Positions 8,290 through 17,311 of a DNA stretch of 64,000 bases are shown here, piece by piece. Each line of letters starts with the position of its first letter. Within the stretch, counting starts at the first letter, position 1. Source of the stretch: Olivibacter sp. XZL3 (lineage in GTDB: Bacteria > Bacteroidota > Bacteroidia > Sphingobacteriales > Sphingobacteriaceae); assembly GCF_004368405.1 (NCBI RefSeq), contig NZ_SBJH01000046.1:54653-118652 (forward strand). Direction: 5' to 3'. Position numbers and translations under genes: made by a program. The notes under the pieces were generated by a model. It worked only from the letters and a program-made list of their open reading frames with translations, did no database searches and was not told the DNA's origin.

Positions 8290-10457
8290 ATAGAAAGGAA
8301 TTCCTAACCAAAACGGGCTACCTCGTCATGGGCTTTCATTTATTTCCCTTTTCCTCCTGCTCGCCCGGAAGAGAGGCTAACGGCCTGTCGAGCCCACCCG
8401 ATAGTAATAACATAGACGCTTGGTTAAAGTTGAACGACCAAGGAAAAGTGACGCTTCTTACCGGAAAAATGGAATTAGGCCAAGGGATTCGCGTCGCTCT
8501 GAAACAGATCGCCGCCGAAGAACTAGACGTCGATATCCATCGGATTAATATCATTATCGCAGATACCGGACAGACACCGGACGAGCGGTATACAGCCGGT
8601 AGTGCTTCAATAGAAAGCAGTGGTATGAGTATTCGCCAAGCGGCCGCAGAAGCACGCCATCGATTGGTAAATATGGCCGCAGAGCGACTTCAGACGCCGT
8701 TCGACTCCCTAATCATCAGTGATGGCTTAATTCGTACCCGATCGAAGCCAGAGAAATCGATAAGTTATTGGGAACTATTACAAGGAAAGGCCATTGAGGG
8801 TGAAGTTAAGGGAGATGCACCTACCAAAAACCCGAAAGATTATCGTCTGATTGGCAAAGCAATTCCTCGCGACGACATCCACCGCATGGTGGAGGGCGCA
8901 CCCTATTACATACAAGACCTTCGTTTCCCCGATATGCTGCATGCTCGTGTAGTACGACCGCCGGGCTATCAGGCGCAGTTATTATCCATCCCCGAAAAAG
9001 AAGTTAAAAAGATGGCTGGGGTTAAAGCCTTGATTAGAAACGGTGATTTTTTAGCGGTCGTGGCGCAGGAAGAATACCAAGCTATTCGTGCCCAAACCTA
9101 TCTCCGGTCGGCTACGCAATGGAAGAAACAAGCCCTATCTCCTCCACCAGCCACTTTATTCGACGAAATGTCAAACTACAACGGAGAAGTCAAGTTAGTG
9201 GAAGAAAAAGGCCAAATAAATCAGCAACGCTCAGCCATTGAGGCCACCTATACACGTCCGTATCACATGCATGGATCCATTGGCCCGTCATGCGCCTTAG
9301 CCAAGTGGAGTGAAAATAAGCTCACCGTATGGACCCATAGTCAAGGCGTGTATCCCTTAAGGAAAAGCTTGTCAGATCTTTTAAATCTACCCGAAGAGTC
9401 TATCCACGTGATGGGTGTACCCGGCTCGGGATGCTATGGACATAACGGTGCAGATGATGTAGCCGCCGATGTAGCGCTGATTGCGCAAGCGCTACCGGGT
9501 AAAACCATCCGTCTGCAATGGATGCGTGAAGACGAACATCTTTGGGAACCATATGGTTCGGCCATGCGCATCCAGCTCCGCGCCGATATCCAAGACGGAA
9601 AAATAAGCTATTTGGAAAGTGACCTTTGGTCGGACACACATAGCGTGCGGCCTGGCGGACAAGCGTCGCACCTCCTTGCCGCGCAATATGTTGAGCCAAA
9701 ACGATCTATTGATAAGAAGGGCGTATCCGGAGGAGCCTATCGAAATGCTGTACCAATCTATGCTATCAACAACTTAAAGATCAATGCCCATGCCTACGAA
9801 GGCCCGCTGCGCACATCTGCTCTCCGAAGCTTAGGCGCCTACGCCAACGTGTTTGCCCTTGAATCCTTTATCGACGAGTTGGCTTTAGCAAGTAAAGAAG
9901 ATCCCGCAAGCTTCCGTTTAAAACATTTAACGGATACAAGGGCCATCGCCGTCATTGAAGCGTTGTGCGATAAGGTTAATTGGAACAAGCGACATCAAAC
10001 CCGAGATACAGGCCTCGGCTTAGCTTTTGCCCAATATAAGAATCATGCATCCTATTTTGCCGTCGCTGCTGAAATCAAAGTCGATCGCCCAAATAAGCGC
10101 TTTAAACTCAGTAAACTAACCGGAGTCATTGATGCCGGGCAAACGATTAATGCCGATGGATTAAAAAACCAAACCGAGGGAGGTATGATCCAATCTGCAA
10201 GCTGGACCTTATTTGAGGCCGTCGACTATTCAGCAGATGGAATACGCAGTAGCAGCTGGGAGAACTATCCGATTATGCGTTTCTCTGATGTACCTGAAAC
10301 CGAGGTAATCATTATTGATCGTCCGGAAAAGGAACCGCTGGGAGGAGGTGAAGCCGCACAGGGCCCAACAGCGGCAGCCATCGCCAATGCCCTATATGCC
10401 GCTACCGGCACAAGGATCAGAAATCTCCCCCTGAGCGCCGACAAAGTACAATGGTAG
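8286..10457 (+). CDS. molybdopterin-binding large subunit (isoquinoline oxidoreductase beta type)
   Basis: This 723-residue protein is the Mo-cofactor subunit. It has an N-terminal export-like segment (MNRKEFLTKTGYLVMGFHLF, Tat-like but with RK rather than RR) followed by a Cys at FPFSSC that could be an atypical lipidation site. Expected family segments are GKMELGQGIRVALKQIAAEEL (split near residue 60), GSGCYGHNGADDVAADVALIA near 380, and a C-terminal EPLGGGEAAQGPTAAAIANAL with the conserved Gly-Glu near residue 690. The layout (overlapping 2Fe-2S gene, no FAD subunit, exported large subunit) matches periplasmic IorAB-like enzymes. Moco-insertion chaperones and a cytochrome partner are not in the window. 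The substrate is probably an aldehyde or N-heterocycle but unproven. Confidence 0.92.
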   Translation: MNRKEFLTKTGYLVMGFHLFPFSSCSPGREANGLSSPPDSNNIDAWLKLNDQGKVTLLTGKMELGQGIRVALKQIAAEELDVDIHRINIIIADTGQTPDERYTAGSASIESSGMSIRQAAAEARHRLVNMAAERLQTPFDSLIISDGLIRTRSKPEKSISYWELLQGKAIEGEVKGDAPTKNPKDYRLIGKAIPRDDIHRMVEGAPYYIQDLRFPDMLHARVVRPPGYQAQLLSIPEKEVKKMAGVKALIRNGDFLAVVAQEEYQAIRAQTYLRSATQWKKQALSPPPATLFDEMSNYNGEVKLVEEKGQINQQRSAIEATYTRPYHMHGSIGPSCALAKWSENKLTVWTHSQGVYPLRKSLSDLLNLPEESIHVMGVPGSGCYGHNGADDVAADVALIAQALPGKTIRLQWMREDEHLWEPYGSAMRIQLRADIQDGKISYLESDLWSDTHSVRPGGQASHLLAAQYVEPKRSIDKKGVSGGAYRNAVPIYAINNLKINAHAYEGPLRTSALRSLGAYANVFALESFIDELALASKEDPASFRLKHLTDTRAIAVIEALCDKVNWNKRHQTRDTGLGLAFAQYKNHASYFAVAAEIKVDRPNKRFKLSKLTGVIDAGQTINADGLKNQTEGGMIQSASWTLFEAVDYSADGIRSSSWENYPIMRFSDVPETEVIIIDRPEKEPLGGGEAAQGPTAAAIANALYAATGTRIRNLPLSADKVQW

Positions 10458-10506
10458 TTTTTGCTGCTCATGAGCTAATGCGTATTCTGGGTTAAAGCAC
10501 GGTTGA

Positions 10507-10758
10507 CTAGCTACGATGATCGTCAGCATCGAATTTCGTTTTTATGTATAAAGCCTCCACCTTTTCCCTCGCCCAGGGCGTTCTTCTTAGAAACTGGAGA
10601 CTTGATTTAATGCTTGGTTCATTGGCAAAGCAGTTCAATCGCACTAGGCGCGCTAGCTCTTTCCACCCATAATGTTGTTCCAACCGCGTTATGATCATCT
10701 CCAACGTAACGCCGTGCAAGGGATTATTGGGCTGTTCTTTATGAAAATCTCTCTGCAT
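10507..10758 (-). CDS. VF530/DUF2132 family small protein
   Basis: This 83-residue protein carries the whole VF530-family signature: [20 protein letters not shown], then [20 protein letters not shown] and AREKVEALY. The family is known as a small fold of unknown role, proposed to bind DNA. It starts one base after the stop of the upstream dehydrogenase gene, so the two are in one transcript, though I see no functional link. Length is normal for the family. Confidence 0.9.
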   Translation of the reverse strand: MQRDFHKEQPNNPLHGVTLEMIITRLEQHYGWKELARLVRLNCFANEPSIKSSLQFLRRTPWAREKVEALYIKTKFDADDHRS

Positions 10759-10759
10759 A

Positions 10760-11626
10760 TTACTCAGTTGCCGAAGTTTCCAGATAGGTTATAATGGCCA
10801 TCACATCTTTTTCTCCCAGTCCTTTCTCCAGCGCTTTATTATAGGTGTCAACTAACGGTTGAGACAAAGGGAAGTCGACCCCTTGTTCACGTGCCAAGCG
10901 AAGGTCCTTTGCCATATGCTTTAAGGCAAACGCCGCCGGAAAGCTTCCTGCTACGATGCCACTTGTTTTAAGCTTTGTAATTGCACTTCCACAAGCCCCT
11001 TCATTCACGATACGTAACATATCTTCTGCTTTTATCCCATTCTTCTTCGCGAACAGCACCGTTTCCGCCAAGCCCTCTAATGTAAGTGCCAGAAAATAGT
11101 TAATCGCTAATTTTGCGGACGATCCGGCACCAACGGCACCTAGCCAAAGAGATAGTTTTCCGAGCTTTTCAAATAGAGGTTGCGCCGCACGAAAACTGTC
11201 TTCTTCGCCGCCTACCAGAATCAACAACGCGCCATCTTCAGCCGGCTTCACGCTTCCTGAAACAGGAGCTTCCAAAAACCTGGCTCCCACAGCGCTGCTC
11301 ATCTCTTCCAGCTCATAAGAGGTCTTTGGCGACACGGTGCCCATATTAATAAACAGCTTACCGGTAGCTTTGCTGTTAAGCAGCCCCCCTTCGCCCAAGA
11401 AAACGCCTTTTACGGCCTGATCATCCGAAAGCATGGTAATTACCACATCGCTTTCCGAGCACAGCTCTTGAATGCTATTGGCTAAAGTAGCGCCCTCATT
11501 GACCAGTCCATCCGCCTTGGATGCCGTGCGATTGTATACGTTTAAGGCGTATCCCGCTTTGAGCAAGTTTCTTGCCATGGGATACCCCATGTTACCTAAA
11601 CCTATCCATCCAATCGTCTCATTCAT
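10760..11626 (-). CDS. NAD(P)-dependent beta-hydroxyacid dehydrogenase
   Basis: This 288-residue protein belongs to the 3-hydroxyisobutyrate dehydrogenase/GLYR1 family. It opens with the Rossmann motif [19 protein letters not shown] (residues 7-25) and NRT, which favours NADP(H). The substrate-binding [13 protein letters not shown] and [16 protein letters not shown] (about 118-133) follow. The catalytic Lys is in [13 protein letters not shown] near residue 170. Family members reduce small semialdehydes such as succinic semialdehyde or glyoxylate, or oxidise 3-hydroxyacids. It is followed directly by the VF530 gene. Confidence 0.9.
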   Translation of the reverse strand: MNETIGWIGLGNMGYPMARNLLKAGYALNVYNRTASKADGLVNEGATLANSIQELCSESDVVITMLSDDQAVKGVFLGEGGLLNSKATGKLFINMGTVSPKTSYELEEMSSAVGARFLEAPVSGSVKPAEDGALLILVGGEEDSFRAAQPLFEKLGKLSLWLGAVGAGSSAKLAINYFLALTLEGLAETVLFAKKNGIKAEDMLRIVNEGACGSAITKLKTSGIVAGSFPAAFALKHMAKDLRLAREQGVDFPLSQPLVDTYNKALEKGLGEKDVMAIITYLETSATE

Positions 11627-11704
11627 TTAACTTGATTTTTACAATGTATATAATCGCTTTTAACGTCCCCCAAATAAACAAACGCAGCCAGCAAATGTTT
11701 ATGA

Positions 11705-12910
11705 TTAAATACAGTTACAGGCGGTCTCATCACAGACTACGTCTCCCTCGAGCTTAGCATCATTACGGAAAGCTTTCCGTTTGTTAAAAACAAAAGCAAA
11801 CAATGCACCCACAAAAGCCATAGCCGCACCCACAACAGCCGGCCAGGTATAGTCGAGATGATAAACCAGCGGTAAACCACCTAAGAAGGCCCCTAAGGCA
11901 TTTCCTATATTAAAACTGGCCTGACTCACAGAAGCAGCAATCATTTCCGCACCCTTGGCCGTATTGATCATCAGCATTTGGATTGGGGCGGCCAAGGCAA
12001 AAGCCACAGCGCCGGTCACGAAGGTCATCACAAGCGCCATCGTTGGATTGTAGGAAATGAAATGCACCACCATCAAGGTAATGGCCATAAGCACCAATAA
12101 AGCAGCCGAAGCCTTACCGGGTGAAAAACGGTCGGCCAAAAAGCCGCCTACAAGATTTCCAACCATCATACCAACGCCGGCCAACACGAGAATATACGTT
12201 ACCGCATCTTCGGAGAACCCGGCTACACCAGTCATCATTGGCGCAATATAACTATACCAGCAAAACAAGCCTCCGGTGCCTATGGAGATCATAAATATAA
12301 TCAGCCACGCTTCGGTTTTCTTGAAAAAGCCTAGTTCCTCCTTCAGGTTTCTATTGGTGTTGGCCGATAAAACCGGCAACAGAGCCTTTAAGCTAAAAAT
12401 GGTAATCAGTCCCACCGCCACAACGATAGCAAAAGAAAAGCGCCAGGAAAAATTATGCCCGATATAAGTACCTAACGGAACTCCGGCAATGTTCGCAATA
12501 GTCAGTCCTAAAAACATCAGCGATACTGCCTGCGCTTCCTTTCCTTTCTTTGCGATACGGCTCGCCACAACAGAGCCCACGCCAAAGAAAGCGCCGTGCG
12601 GCAGGCCAGAAAGCAGTCGGGCAATAAAAAGGCTGTTAAAATCCGGCGCAAAGGCTGAAAAAGCATTAAATGCGGTAAACATCACCATCAAAGCGATCAA
12701 TATGTTTTTTGGCGGATATTTGCCGGCAATCGCTACCAATAAGGGCGCGCCGATCACAACACCCAATGCATAAGCCGATATCAAATAGCCGGCTTCCGGA
12801 ATAGAAACCGCTAAATCCTTCGCTATGTCGGGCAGAAGGCCCATCATTACGAATTCGGTTATTCCAATACCCAATCCTCCTAAAGTCAACGGAAGTAAAT
12901 TTTTGTTCAT
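11705..12910 (-). CDS. MFS exporter, AraJ/DHA1 type
   Basis: This 401-residue membrane protein has twelve predicted helices. It begins LTLGGLGIGITEFVMMGLLP, the characteristic DHA1 (AraJ, NepI, PbuE) opening. Loop 2-3 signature residues (GKYPPKNILI) and the motif RLLSGLPHGAFFGVG near residue 95 fit the same group. The tail ends CDETACNCI, with three Cys in the last seven residues, which is unusual and may be incidental. Substrates in this group range from sugars to purines and drugs; none can be assigned. It is a single gene with its own -7 box. Confidence 0.9.
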   Translation of the reverse strand: MNKNLLPLTLGGLGIGITEFVMMGLLPDIAKDLAVSIPEAGYLISAYALGVVIGAPLLVAIAGKYPPKNILIALMVMFTAFNAFSAFAPDFNSLFIARLLSGLPHGAFFGVGSVVASRIAKKGKEAQAVSLMFLGLTIANIAGVPLGTYIGHNFSWRFSFAIVVAVGLITIFSLKALLPVLSANTNRNLKEELGFFKKTEAWLIIFMISIGTGGLFCWYSYIAPMMTGVAGFSEDAVTYILVLAGVGMMVGNLVGGFLADRFSPGKASAALLVLMAITLMVVHFISYNPTMALVMTFVTGAVAFALAAPIQMLMINTAKGAEMIAASVSQASFNIGNALGAFLGGLPLVYHLDYTWPAVVGAAMAFVGALFAFVFNKRKAFRNDAKLEGDVVCDETACNCI

Positions 12911-12938
12911 AGCTGCTTAGTGTCTAAAATACACCATG

Positions 12939-12946
12939 CAAAGTTA
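12939..12946 (-). promoter_or_regulatory. -7 box TAACTTTG of the MFS gene
   Basis: On the - strand TAACTTTG matches TAnnTTTG and lies 28 bases before the ATG at 12910. A TTG lies 23 bases further upstream, slightly beyond the usual spacing. Confidence 0.45.
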
Positions 12947-13119
12947 GTACATTCCCGTCCAACTTGTATCAAGCTCCGTCGAATAACTCGCTAAGCCTTT
13001 TCATATTTACATCAAGAAAACAATCGATACCGCAAAAGGTATTCTTCCATTTTCGCCTACGCGAGGTTTCTTCCTAAATGAAACGCCATTGCCGGTTTTC
13101 ATATAACAGAAAAATTAAG

Positions 13120-13127
13120 TAAGTTTG
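13120..13127 (+). promoter_or_regulatory. -7 box TAAGTTTG abutting the aminotransferase start
   Basis: TAAGTTTG ends only five bases before the ATG at 13133, so transcription would begin at or next to the start codon. Either the message is leaderless or this match is fortuitous. Confidence 0.45.
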
Positions 13128-13132
13128 GTTAT

Positions 13133-14224
13133 ATGGCATTCGATGTAAACGATCAATTCCCGCTACTGGCACAGTCCACCTACGTTAATACACCGGGTTC
13201 TGGGTTGCTATCAAAAGATATTTTAACCTGGCGAAGACAACATGATCAAGACTATTTTAATACCGGTAGCTCTTTTCGGATAAACCAGGAAAGCTTTCTT
13301 AGAGAGGTGAAGCAAAGCGTCTCCGATTTCTTTCGCGCAGATGCGGGTTATACCTATCTGGTTCCCAACTTTTCTTTCGGCATAAACACGTTTCTGGATG
13401 GCTTGTCGGCAACAGAACGTTTTCTAATGCTAGAAGAGGATTACCCCTCGGTTACTTATGCGGTCAGGAGTAGAGGCTTTCAGGTTGATACGGTTCCAGT
13501 AGATGAACAGCTGGAGGATCGTATTTTGACCAAGATTCGCGAATTTAAACCAACGGCTTTTGCTTTCAGTTTAGTACAATATATAAACGGCATTAAGCTC
13601 GATATGGGTTTTATAAAGAAGTTGAAAGCTGAAAATCCCGAGCTTTTATTGATTGCTGATGGCACGCAATATTGCGGCACCGAGCGGGTCGACTTTATGG
13701 CCTCCGGCCTGGACTTTTTAGGGGCCAGCGGTTACAAATGGATGCTTGCGGGCTATGGCAACGGCTTTGTCTTTCTCAGCAAAGGCAGCGTGGACCGTTT
13801 GTATAGGTGTGCATCCAAACAGGATCTTCCAACTGAGCCGTTCCTAAATCAAAAAACAGCACTTTCCTTGTGTTTTGAACCCGGACATCTGGACACCCTG
13901 TCATTCGGAACCCTGCAGCGCTCGATCGACTATTTCAATAACATCGGTATGGAGACGGTAGAGGCTGCGATCCGCAACCTGTCGCTTAAAGCGCGTACTG
14001 CCTTTTTAGACCGCGGGCTGTTAGCTGATGCTGTTTCCAAACGTCCCGCGCATTCGTCCATATTCAGTCTATCTGTCAACGATGCTGTTTACAAGCGGCT
14101 TCAAGAAAGCAACGTCATCTGTATGCGTCGTGGATCAGGTGTCAGAGTGGGCTTTCATTTTTTCAACTCCGAAGCCGATTTAATTAGCATACTGAGCATT
14201 TTGGATCAGATCCATGATTCCTAG
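13133..14224 (+). CDS. class V aminotransferase-fold PLP enzyme
   Basis: This 363-residue protein has the fold of the class V aminotransferase/cysteine-desulfurase group. The PLP Lys is in ASGYKWMLAGYGNGF (Lys near residue 203), and the upstream Asp that contacts the pyridine ring is in LLIADGTQYCG near 180. The N-terminus YVNTPGSGLLSKDIL and C-terminal MRRGSGVRVGFHFFNS are typical of the NifS/kynureninase-like branch. A desulfurase Cys loop is not obvious, so transamination or lyase chemistry on a small amino compound is likelier. The neighbouring genes give no pathway clue. Confidence 0.85.
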   Translation: MAFDVNDQFPLLAQSTYVNTPGSGLLSKDILTWRRQHDQDYFNTGSSFRINQESFLREVKQSVSDFFRADAGYTYLVPNFSFGINTFLDGLSATERFLMLEEDYPSVTYAVRSRGFQVDTVPVDEQLEDRILTKIREFKPTAFAFSLVQYINGIKLDMGFIKKLKAENPELLLIADGTQYCGTERVDFMASGLDFLGASGYKWMLAGYGNGFVFLSKGSVDRLYRCASKQDLPTEPFLNQKTALSLCFEPGHLDTLSFGTLQRSIDYFNNIGMETVEAAIRNLSLKARTAFLDRGLLADAVSKRPAHSSIFSLSVNDAVYKRLQESNVICMRRGSGVRVGFHFFNSEADLISILSILDQIHDS

Positions 14225-14566
14225 TCAGTTTTGAGGTGGCTGTATCAACGGTTTAGCTCCTTTATTAATTAAATAAGCCCGACCTGACCGACGATGCCTT
14301 TGGTAAAATACGCAGGTATCCTGTCAAAAAACTAATTTTATTTAATTAACAGTCAAATGCTTACTGGAAAAGTAACTGAATTTTCATACGCTCGATAAAC
14401 TTTGTGCACCGTTTTACTGTTTTTCCTAGGTTTCCGGCACAGCGAACGGTTTTATTATAACTTTCATAGCTTAGTTAAAACTGTTAAATGGTTTTATTAT
14501 TAACTGGAAATAAAGTAAGTTTGGGAGGCATAGATGAAGAACCACACATCTTTTAATTGTTTATAG
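14225..14566. promoter_or_regulatory. 342-base spacer with a -7 box at 14516-14523
   Basis: No gene was seen. TAAGTTTG at 14516-14523 fits the -7 element and lies 43 bases before the barrel-protein ATG. The rest is AT-rich with no convincing hairpin or repeat. Confidence 0.4.
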
Positions 14567-15850
14567 ATGGGAAAGGCTTATAGGAGAAACCGTTATTTGC
14601 GCATCCTCAGCGATGTGTTTCACATTAAAACTATTTCTTTTGCACTCATTTTTATTATTTATTGCCATGCTGGTTACGCGCAACGCCCAGGATATGAAAT
14701 AGAGCCTTCCAGATCAAGGGCCGACACCACCAAGCAGAAAGATCTGATCGATCTGGCGAAGGACTTTCTTAATATAGAACCACCAAAAGGGCCCGACAGC
14801 AGCGGCAAATCGATCTATTTCTCTTTTCTACCTTTTTCCACAACCGTACCGGGCGGCGGACAAGCCTTAATTACATCTACTACAGCAGGTTTTTATACAG
14901 GGAACCGCCGCACCACCAACATGTCTAGGGTAACTTTTACACCCTATACCAATTTTAATGGGCGTTTTGGCCTTCCTATTCGCTCCTATGTTTGGTTAAA
15001 TAATAATGAGTGGGTTATTATTGGTGATACGCGTTTAATGAAGTATCCGCAATATACCTGGGGTTTGGGCAGGCAACATAGCGAAGACGAAAAAATACTG
15101 GTTGACTATACTTATGTACGGTTTTACCAATATGGCTTGCGTAAATTTGAGCGAAACTTTTTTGCAGGTTTAGGTTATAACTTGGATTATCGCACCAATA
15201 TTGACGCAGAAAAAGACGGCATGCTTTTAAAAGAGTACGTCGACTATCCCTACGGAACAGACGATTTTGGTCGGAGCCTATCGTCGGGACTAAGTTTTAA
15301 TTTCCTTTACGATACCCGAGCGAATTCGATCAACCCTATGGACGGCTATTACGCCTATTTTCAATACCGTATCAACCCCAAATTTCTCGGAAACGACCAT
15401 TCTTGGAGTTCTGTTTACCTCGACCTCAGAAAGTATCTCCGCTTTACGCAAGATCCGAACCGACAAAATATGCTTGGAATATGGACGTATTACTGGTCGG
15501 TTTTGAGCCGAAAAGTTCCTTATTTGGATTTGCCCAGTATCGGCTGGGATGTATACAACCGTTCTGGCCGAGGTTTCGATCAGAACCGCTTTCGCGGCCG
15601 GCACTTATTGTATCTGGAGGCAGAATACCGAAGGGATATCACCGATAATGGCCTGTTAGGCTTCGTGGTCTTCACGAATATGAATACCGTCTCCGGACCG
15701 AACAGCCAGATTTTTAAAGATTGGAACCAGGCCTATGGTGGCGGACTGCGAATTAAATTCAACAAAGGATCCGGAACCAATATCGCAATAGACTATGGAC
15801 GCAGCAAGGGTTTTTCCGGCTTTCAAATTGGGCTCGATGAGGTCTTTTAG
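14567..15850 (+). CDS. BamA/TamA-family outer-membrane barrel protein
   Basis: This 427-residue protein has a long N-terminal export signal (hydrophobic stretch TISFALIFIIYC, cleavage probably after HAGYA, residue about 38). A short linker follows, then a C-terminal surface-antigen (D15/Bac_surface_Ag) barrel from about residue 85. The barrel contains YNVSGRGFDQNRFRGRHLLY-like closing strands and ends with GFQIGLDEVF, with a terminal Phe. There are no POTRA domains, so this is not the essential BamA; such short relatives are common in Bacteroidota and their cargo is unknown. It is a single gene with its own -7 box. Confidence 0.85.
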   Translation: MGKAYRRNRYLRILSDVFHIKTISFALIFIIYCHAGYAQRPGYEIEPSRSRADTTKQKDLIDLAKDFLNIEPPKGPDSSGKSIYFSFLPFSTTVPGGGQALITSTTAGFYTGNRRTTNMSRVTFTPYTNFNGRFGLPIRSYVWLNNNEWVIIGDTRLMKYPQYTWGLGRQHSEDEKILVDYTYVRFYQYGLRKFERNFFAGLGYNLDYRTNIDAEKDGMLLKEYVDYPYGTDDFGRSLSSGLSFNFLYDTRANSINPMDGYYAYFQYRINPKFLGNDHSWSSVYLDLRKYLRFTQDPNRQNMLGIWTYYWSVLSRKVPYLDLPSIGWDVYNRSGRGFDQNRFRGRHLLYLEAEYRRDITDNGLLGFVVFTNMNTVSGPNSQIFKDWNQAYGGGLRIKFNKGSGTNIAIDYGRSKGFSGFQIGLDEVF

Positions 15851-15950
15851 GAGGCTGTCGGATTTCGGCTATCAGCGTTCAGCTTTATTTCCGTTTCTCA
15901 ATTTCCGCTTCTTTTGCTATATTGCAAAGTAACAAACTAGCTATTTGCTG

Positions 15951-16163
15951 ATGGACAAAAAGGTTTATAATCGGATTAAAGCCGTTCTGGCAGAACAGGG
16001 GAAAACGAACAAATGGCTCGCCGAAACCTTGGATAGGAACATTAACACCGTTTCCAAATGGAGCACCAATAAAATGCAGCCAACGGTAGAGTCGCTTTTT
16101 GAAATAGCCGAAGCTTTACAGGTAGATGTCCGCAGCTTACTTGTTTCCACTAAGTCGAACTAA
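15951..16163 (+). CDS. small XRE-family HTH protein
   Basis: This 70-residue protein is a single Cro/C1-type helix-turn-helix: KTNKWLAETLDRNINTVSKW followed by PTVESLFEIAEALQVDVRSL. It has no extra domain. I use the ATG at 15951 rather than an in-frame TTG at 15945. Such minimal HTH proteins are frequent in Bacteroidota as stand-alone regulators. No inverted-repeat operator is evident just upstream. The next gene (DUF2027) has its own promoter-like box, so linkage is doubtful. Confidence 0.85.
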   Translation: MDKKVYNRIKAVLAEQGKTNKWLAETLDRNINTVSKWSTNKMQPTVESLFEIAEALQVDVRSLLVSTKSN

Positions 16164-16199
16164 ATCGCGCATCGGTAGTTCCGGTTGATGAATAAGACT

Positions 16200-16207
16200 T
16201 ATCTTTG
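16200..16207 (+). promoter_or_regulatory. -7 box TATCTTTG of the DUF2027 gene
   Basis: TATCTTTG matches TAnnTTTG exactly and lies 33 bases before the ATG at 16241. It overlaps the ATG-like start at 16205, so translation must begin downstream. Confidence 0.5.
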
Positions 16208-16240
16208 TATCCATTACCGGACACCCGTATTAAACAAAAA

Positions 16241-16897
16241 ATGATGAACTATAAGATAGGAGACTTCGTTCGCTTCGTTGAGGAGGATTTCGAAGGACAT
16301 ATTACAAAAATAATTAACAATGAGCTGGTGGGAGTAACCGGAGAGGACGGTTTTGAAATCCCGGTGCAAACTGCTAAAATAACACACGTATTTGGCCAAC
16401 AAAGCCGAAAAGAGGTGGATTTCGATGAGGACAACAAAAAGCCAACCGCATCTTCGGGGCCTTTCGTTGCGGAAGGGATTTATTTAGCCGTTACAGGTGA
16501 TCAAAAGCAGAACATAGCCGTCTTTAATCTGGTGAACGAAACGTCTTATGAGTTACTAACAAGTTTCAGCACCGAAAAAGCCAAGCAAGGGGTTGGGGAA
16601 TATGCAGGAATTATCCCTCCCAAGAGCACACAGAAAATTTACAGCACCAAAATTAGTGAGGTAAGCTCTTGGCCATTATTCGACTTTAAGTTTTTGTTTC
16701 ATACCGCCCAACTGCAACCCTTAAAACAGGCATTAGCAATTACGAAACGTATCCGACCGCTGGATTTGTCGGAAGCAAAGAAGCATGTTCCGCTGTTAAA
16801 TGACCGTGCATGGCTCTTCCGGCTCGATGAGGACATTAAAATCGATGCCGAAAAACTGAAAGAGAGTTTTTTTAGCCACCGACCGGAAAAGAAATAA
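16241..16897 (+). CDS. DUF2027-type protein with SH3-like N-terminus
   Basis: This protein has 218 residues from the ATG at 16241. The N-terminal 50 residues (YKIGDFVRFVEEDFEGHIT, then GVTGEDGFEIPVQ) match the SH3-like start of DUF2027 proteins, which are confined largely to Bacteroidota. An acidic linker (KEVDFDEDNKKP) leads to a beta-rich domain from about residue 75 (GIYLAVTGDQKQNIAVFNLV) that resembles the Smr-less DUF2027 core. The family is thought to be cytosolic; its function is unknown. The start is set by the -7 box at 16200-16207. A 9-bp inverted repeat lies just after the stop. Confidence 0.75.
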   Translation: MMNYKIGDFVRFVEEDFEGHITKIINNELVGVTGEDGFEIPVQTAKITHVFGQQSRKEVDFDEDNKKPTASSGPFVAEGIYLAVTGDQKQNIAVFNLVNETSYELLTSFSTEKAKQGVGEYAGIIPPKSTQKIYSTKISEVSSWPLFDFKFLFHTAQLQPLKQALAITKRIRPLDLSEAKKHVPLLNDRAWLFRLDEDIKIDAEKLKESFFSHRPEKK

Positions 16898-16905
16898 TGT
16901 GCTTC

Positions 16906-16938
16906 TTTATGGTATCTTTACGGTCAACGTACCATAAA
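16906..16938. terminator. weak hairpin after the DUF2027 gene
   Basis: TTTATGGTA and TACCATAAA form a perfect 9-bp stem with a 15-nt loop starting nine bases after the stop codon. There is no T tract. The following bases to 17135 hold no gene. Confidence 0.35.
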
Positions 16939-17135
16939 CTCGTCGCCACTGCCTACATCAGACAGGTAAAATTATAGGACCAGTAGTGCATTCCACCGCA
17001 AAATGTAATTTTAGAGGCGACCTTACTCGAAACCGGCAGTAGTCGGCTTCTAAGCGGACGTATTAAATTTCTTGAGCCGGAGCGATCCCAGACCTACATT
17101 ATAACCCTCGTTCTTATAGGAAAGCCGAACACTTC

Positions 17136-17173
17136 TGTCCGATTCCGAACACCTGAATGTTCAAAAACGAACA
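17136..17173 (+). promoter_or_regulatory. paired dyad operator 1
   Basis: Two 16-bp dyads, TGTCCGATTCCGAACA (17136-17151) and TGTTCAAAAACGAACA (17158-17173), are separated by 6 bp, giving 22 bp centre to centre, about two helical turns. The same arrangement precedes all seven permease units. Its position upstream of a GG-N10-G element suggests an enhancer for an NtrC-type activator (inference). Confidence 0.8.
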
Positions 17174-17224
17174 CCTTTCAACCTTAAAACCCCTCTGGCA
17201 TATCTTTTTACCTCTTTTACGCTT

Positions 17225-17240
17225 TGGCGCTGTAATTGGA
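17225..17240 (+). promoter_or_regulatory. sigma-54-like -24/-12 element 1
   Basis: TGGCGCTGTAATTGGA fits TGGCRC-N5-TTG with GG-N10-GG spacing, the last base of the -12 GC being G. It starts 52 bases after operator pair 1 and lies 72 bases before the permease ATG. Confidence 0.6.
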
Positions 17241-17311
17241 TCTGTAAATTAACAAGCCATTAAACGGCATAGCCGGTCTGATGACAGCGTTTAGAACAGC
17301 AAACAACGAGT

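Noticed and set aside
14567-15850. The essential BamA assembly protein
   Set aside because: It is half the length and lacks POTRA domains.
17196-17211. TGGCATATCTTTTTAC as the sigma-54 element of unit 1
   Set aside because: It lacks the G at the -12 position and lies only 23 bases after the operator, whereas TGGCGCTGTAATTGGA at 17225 fits both sequence and the common distance.
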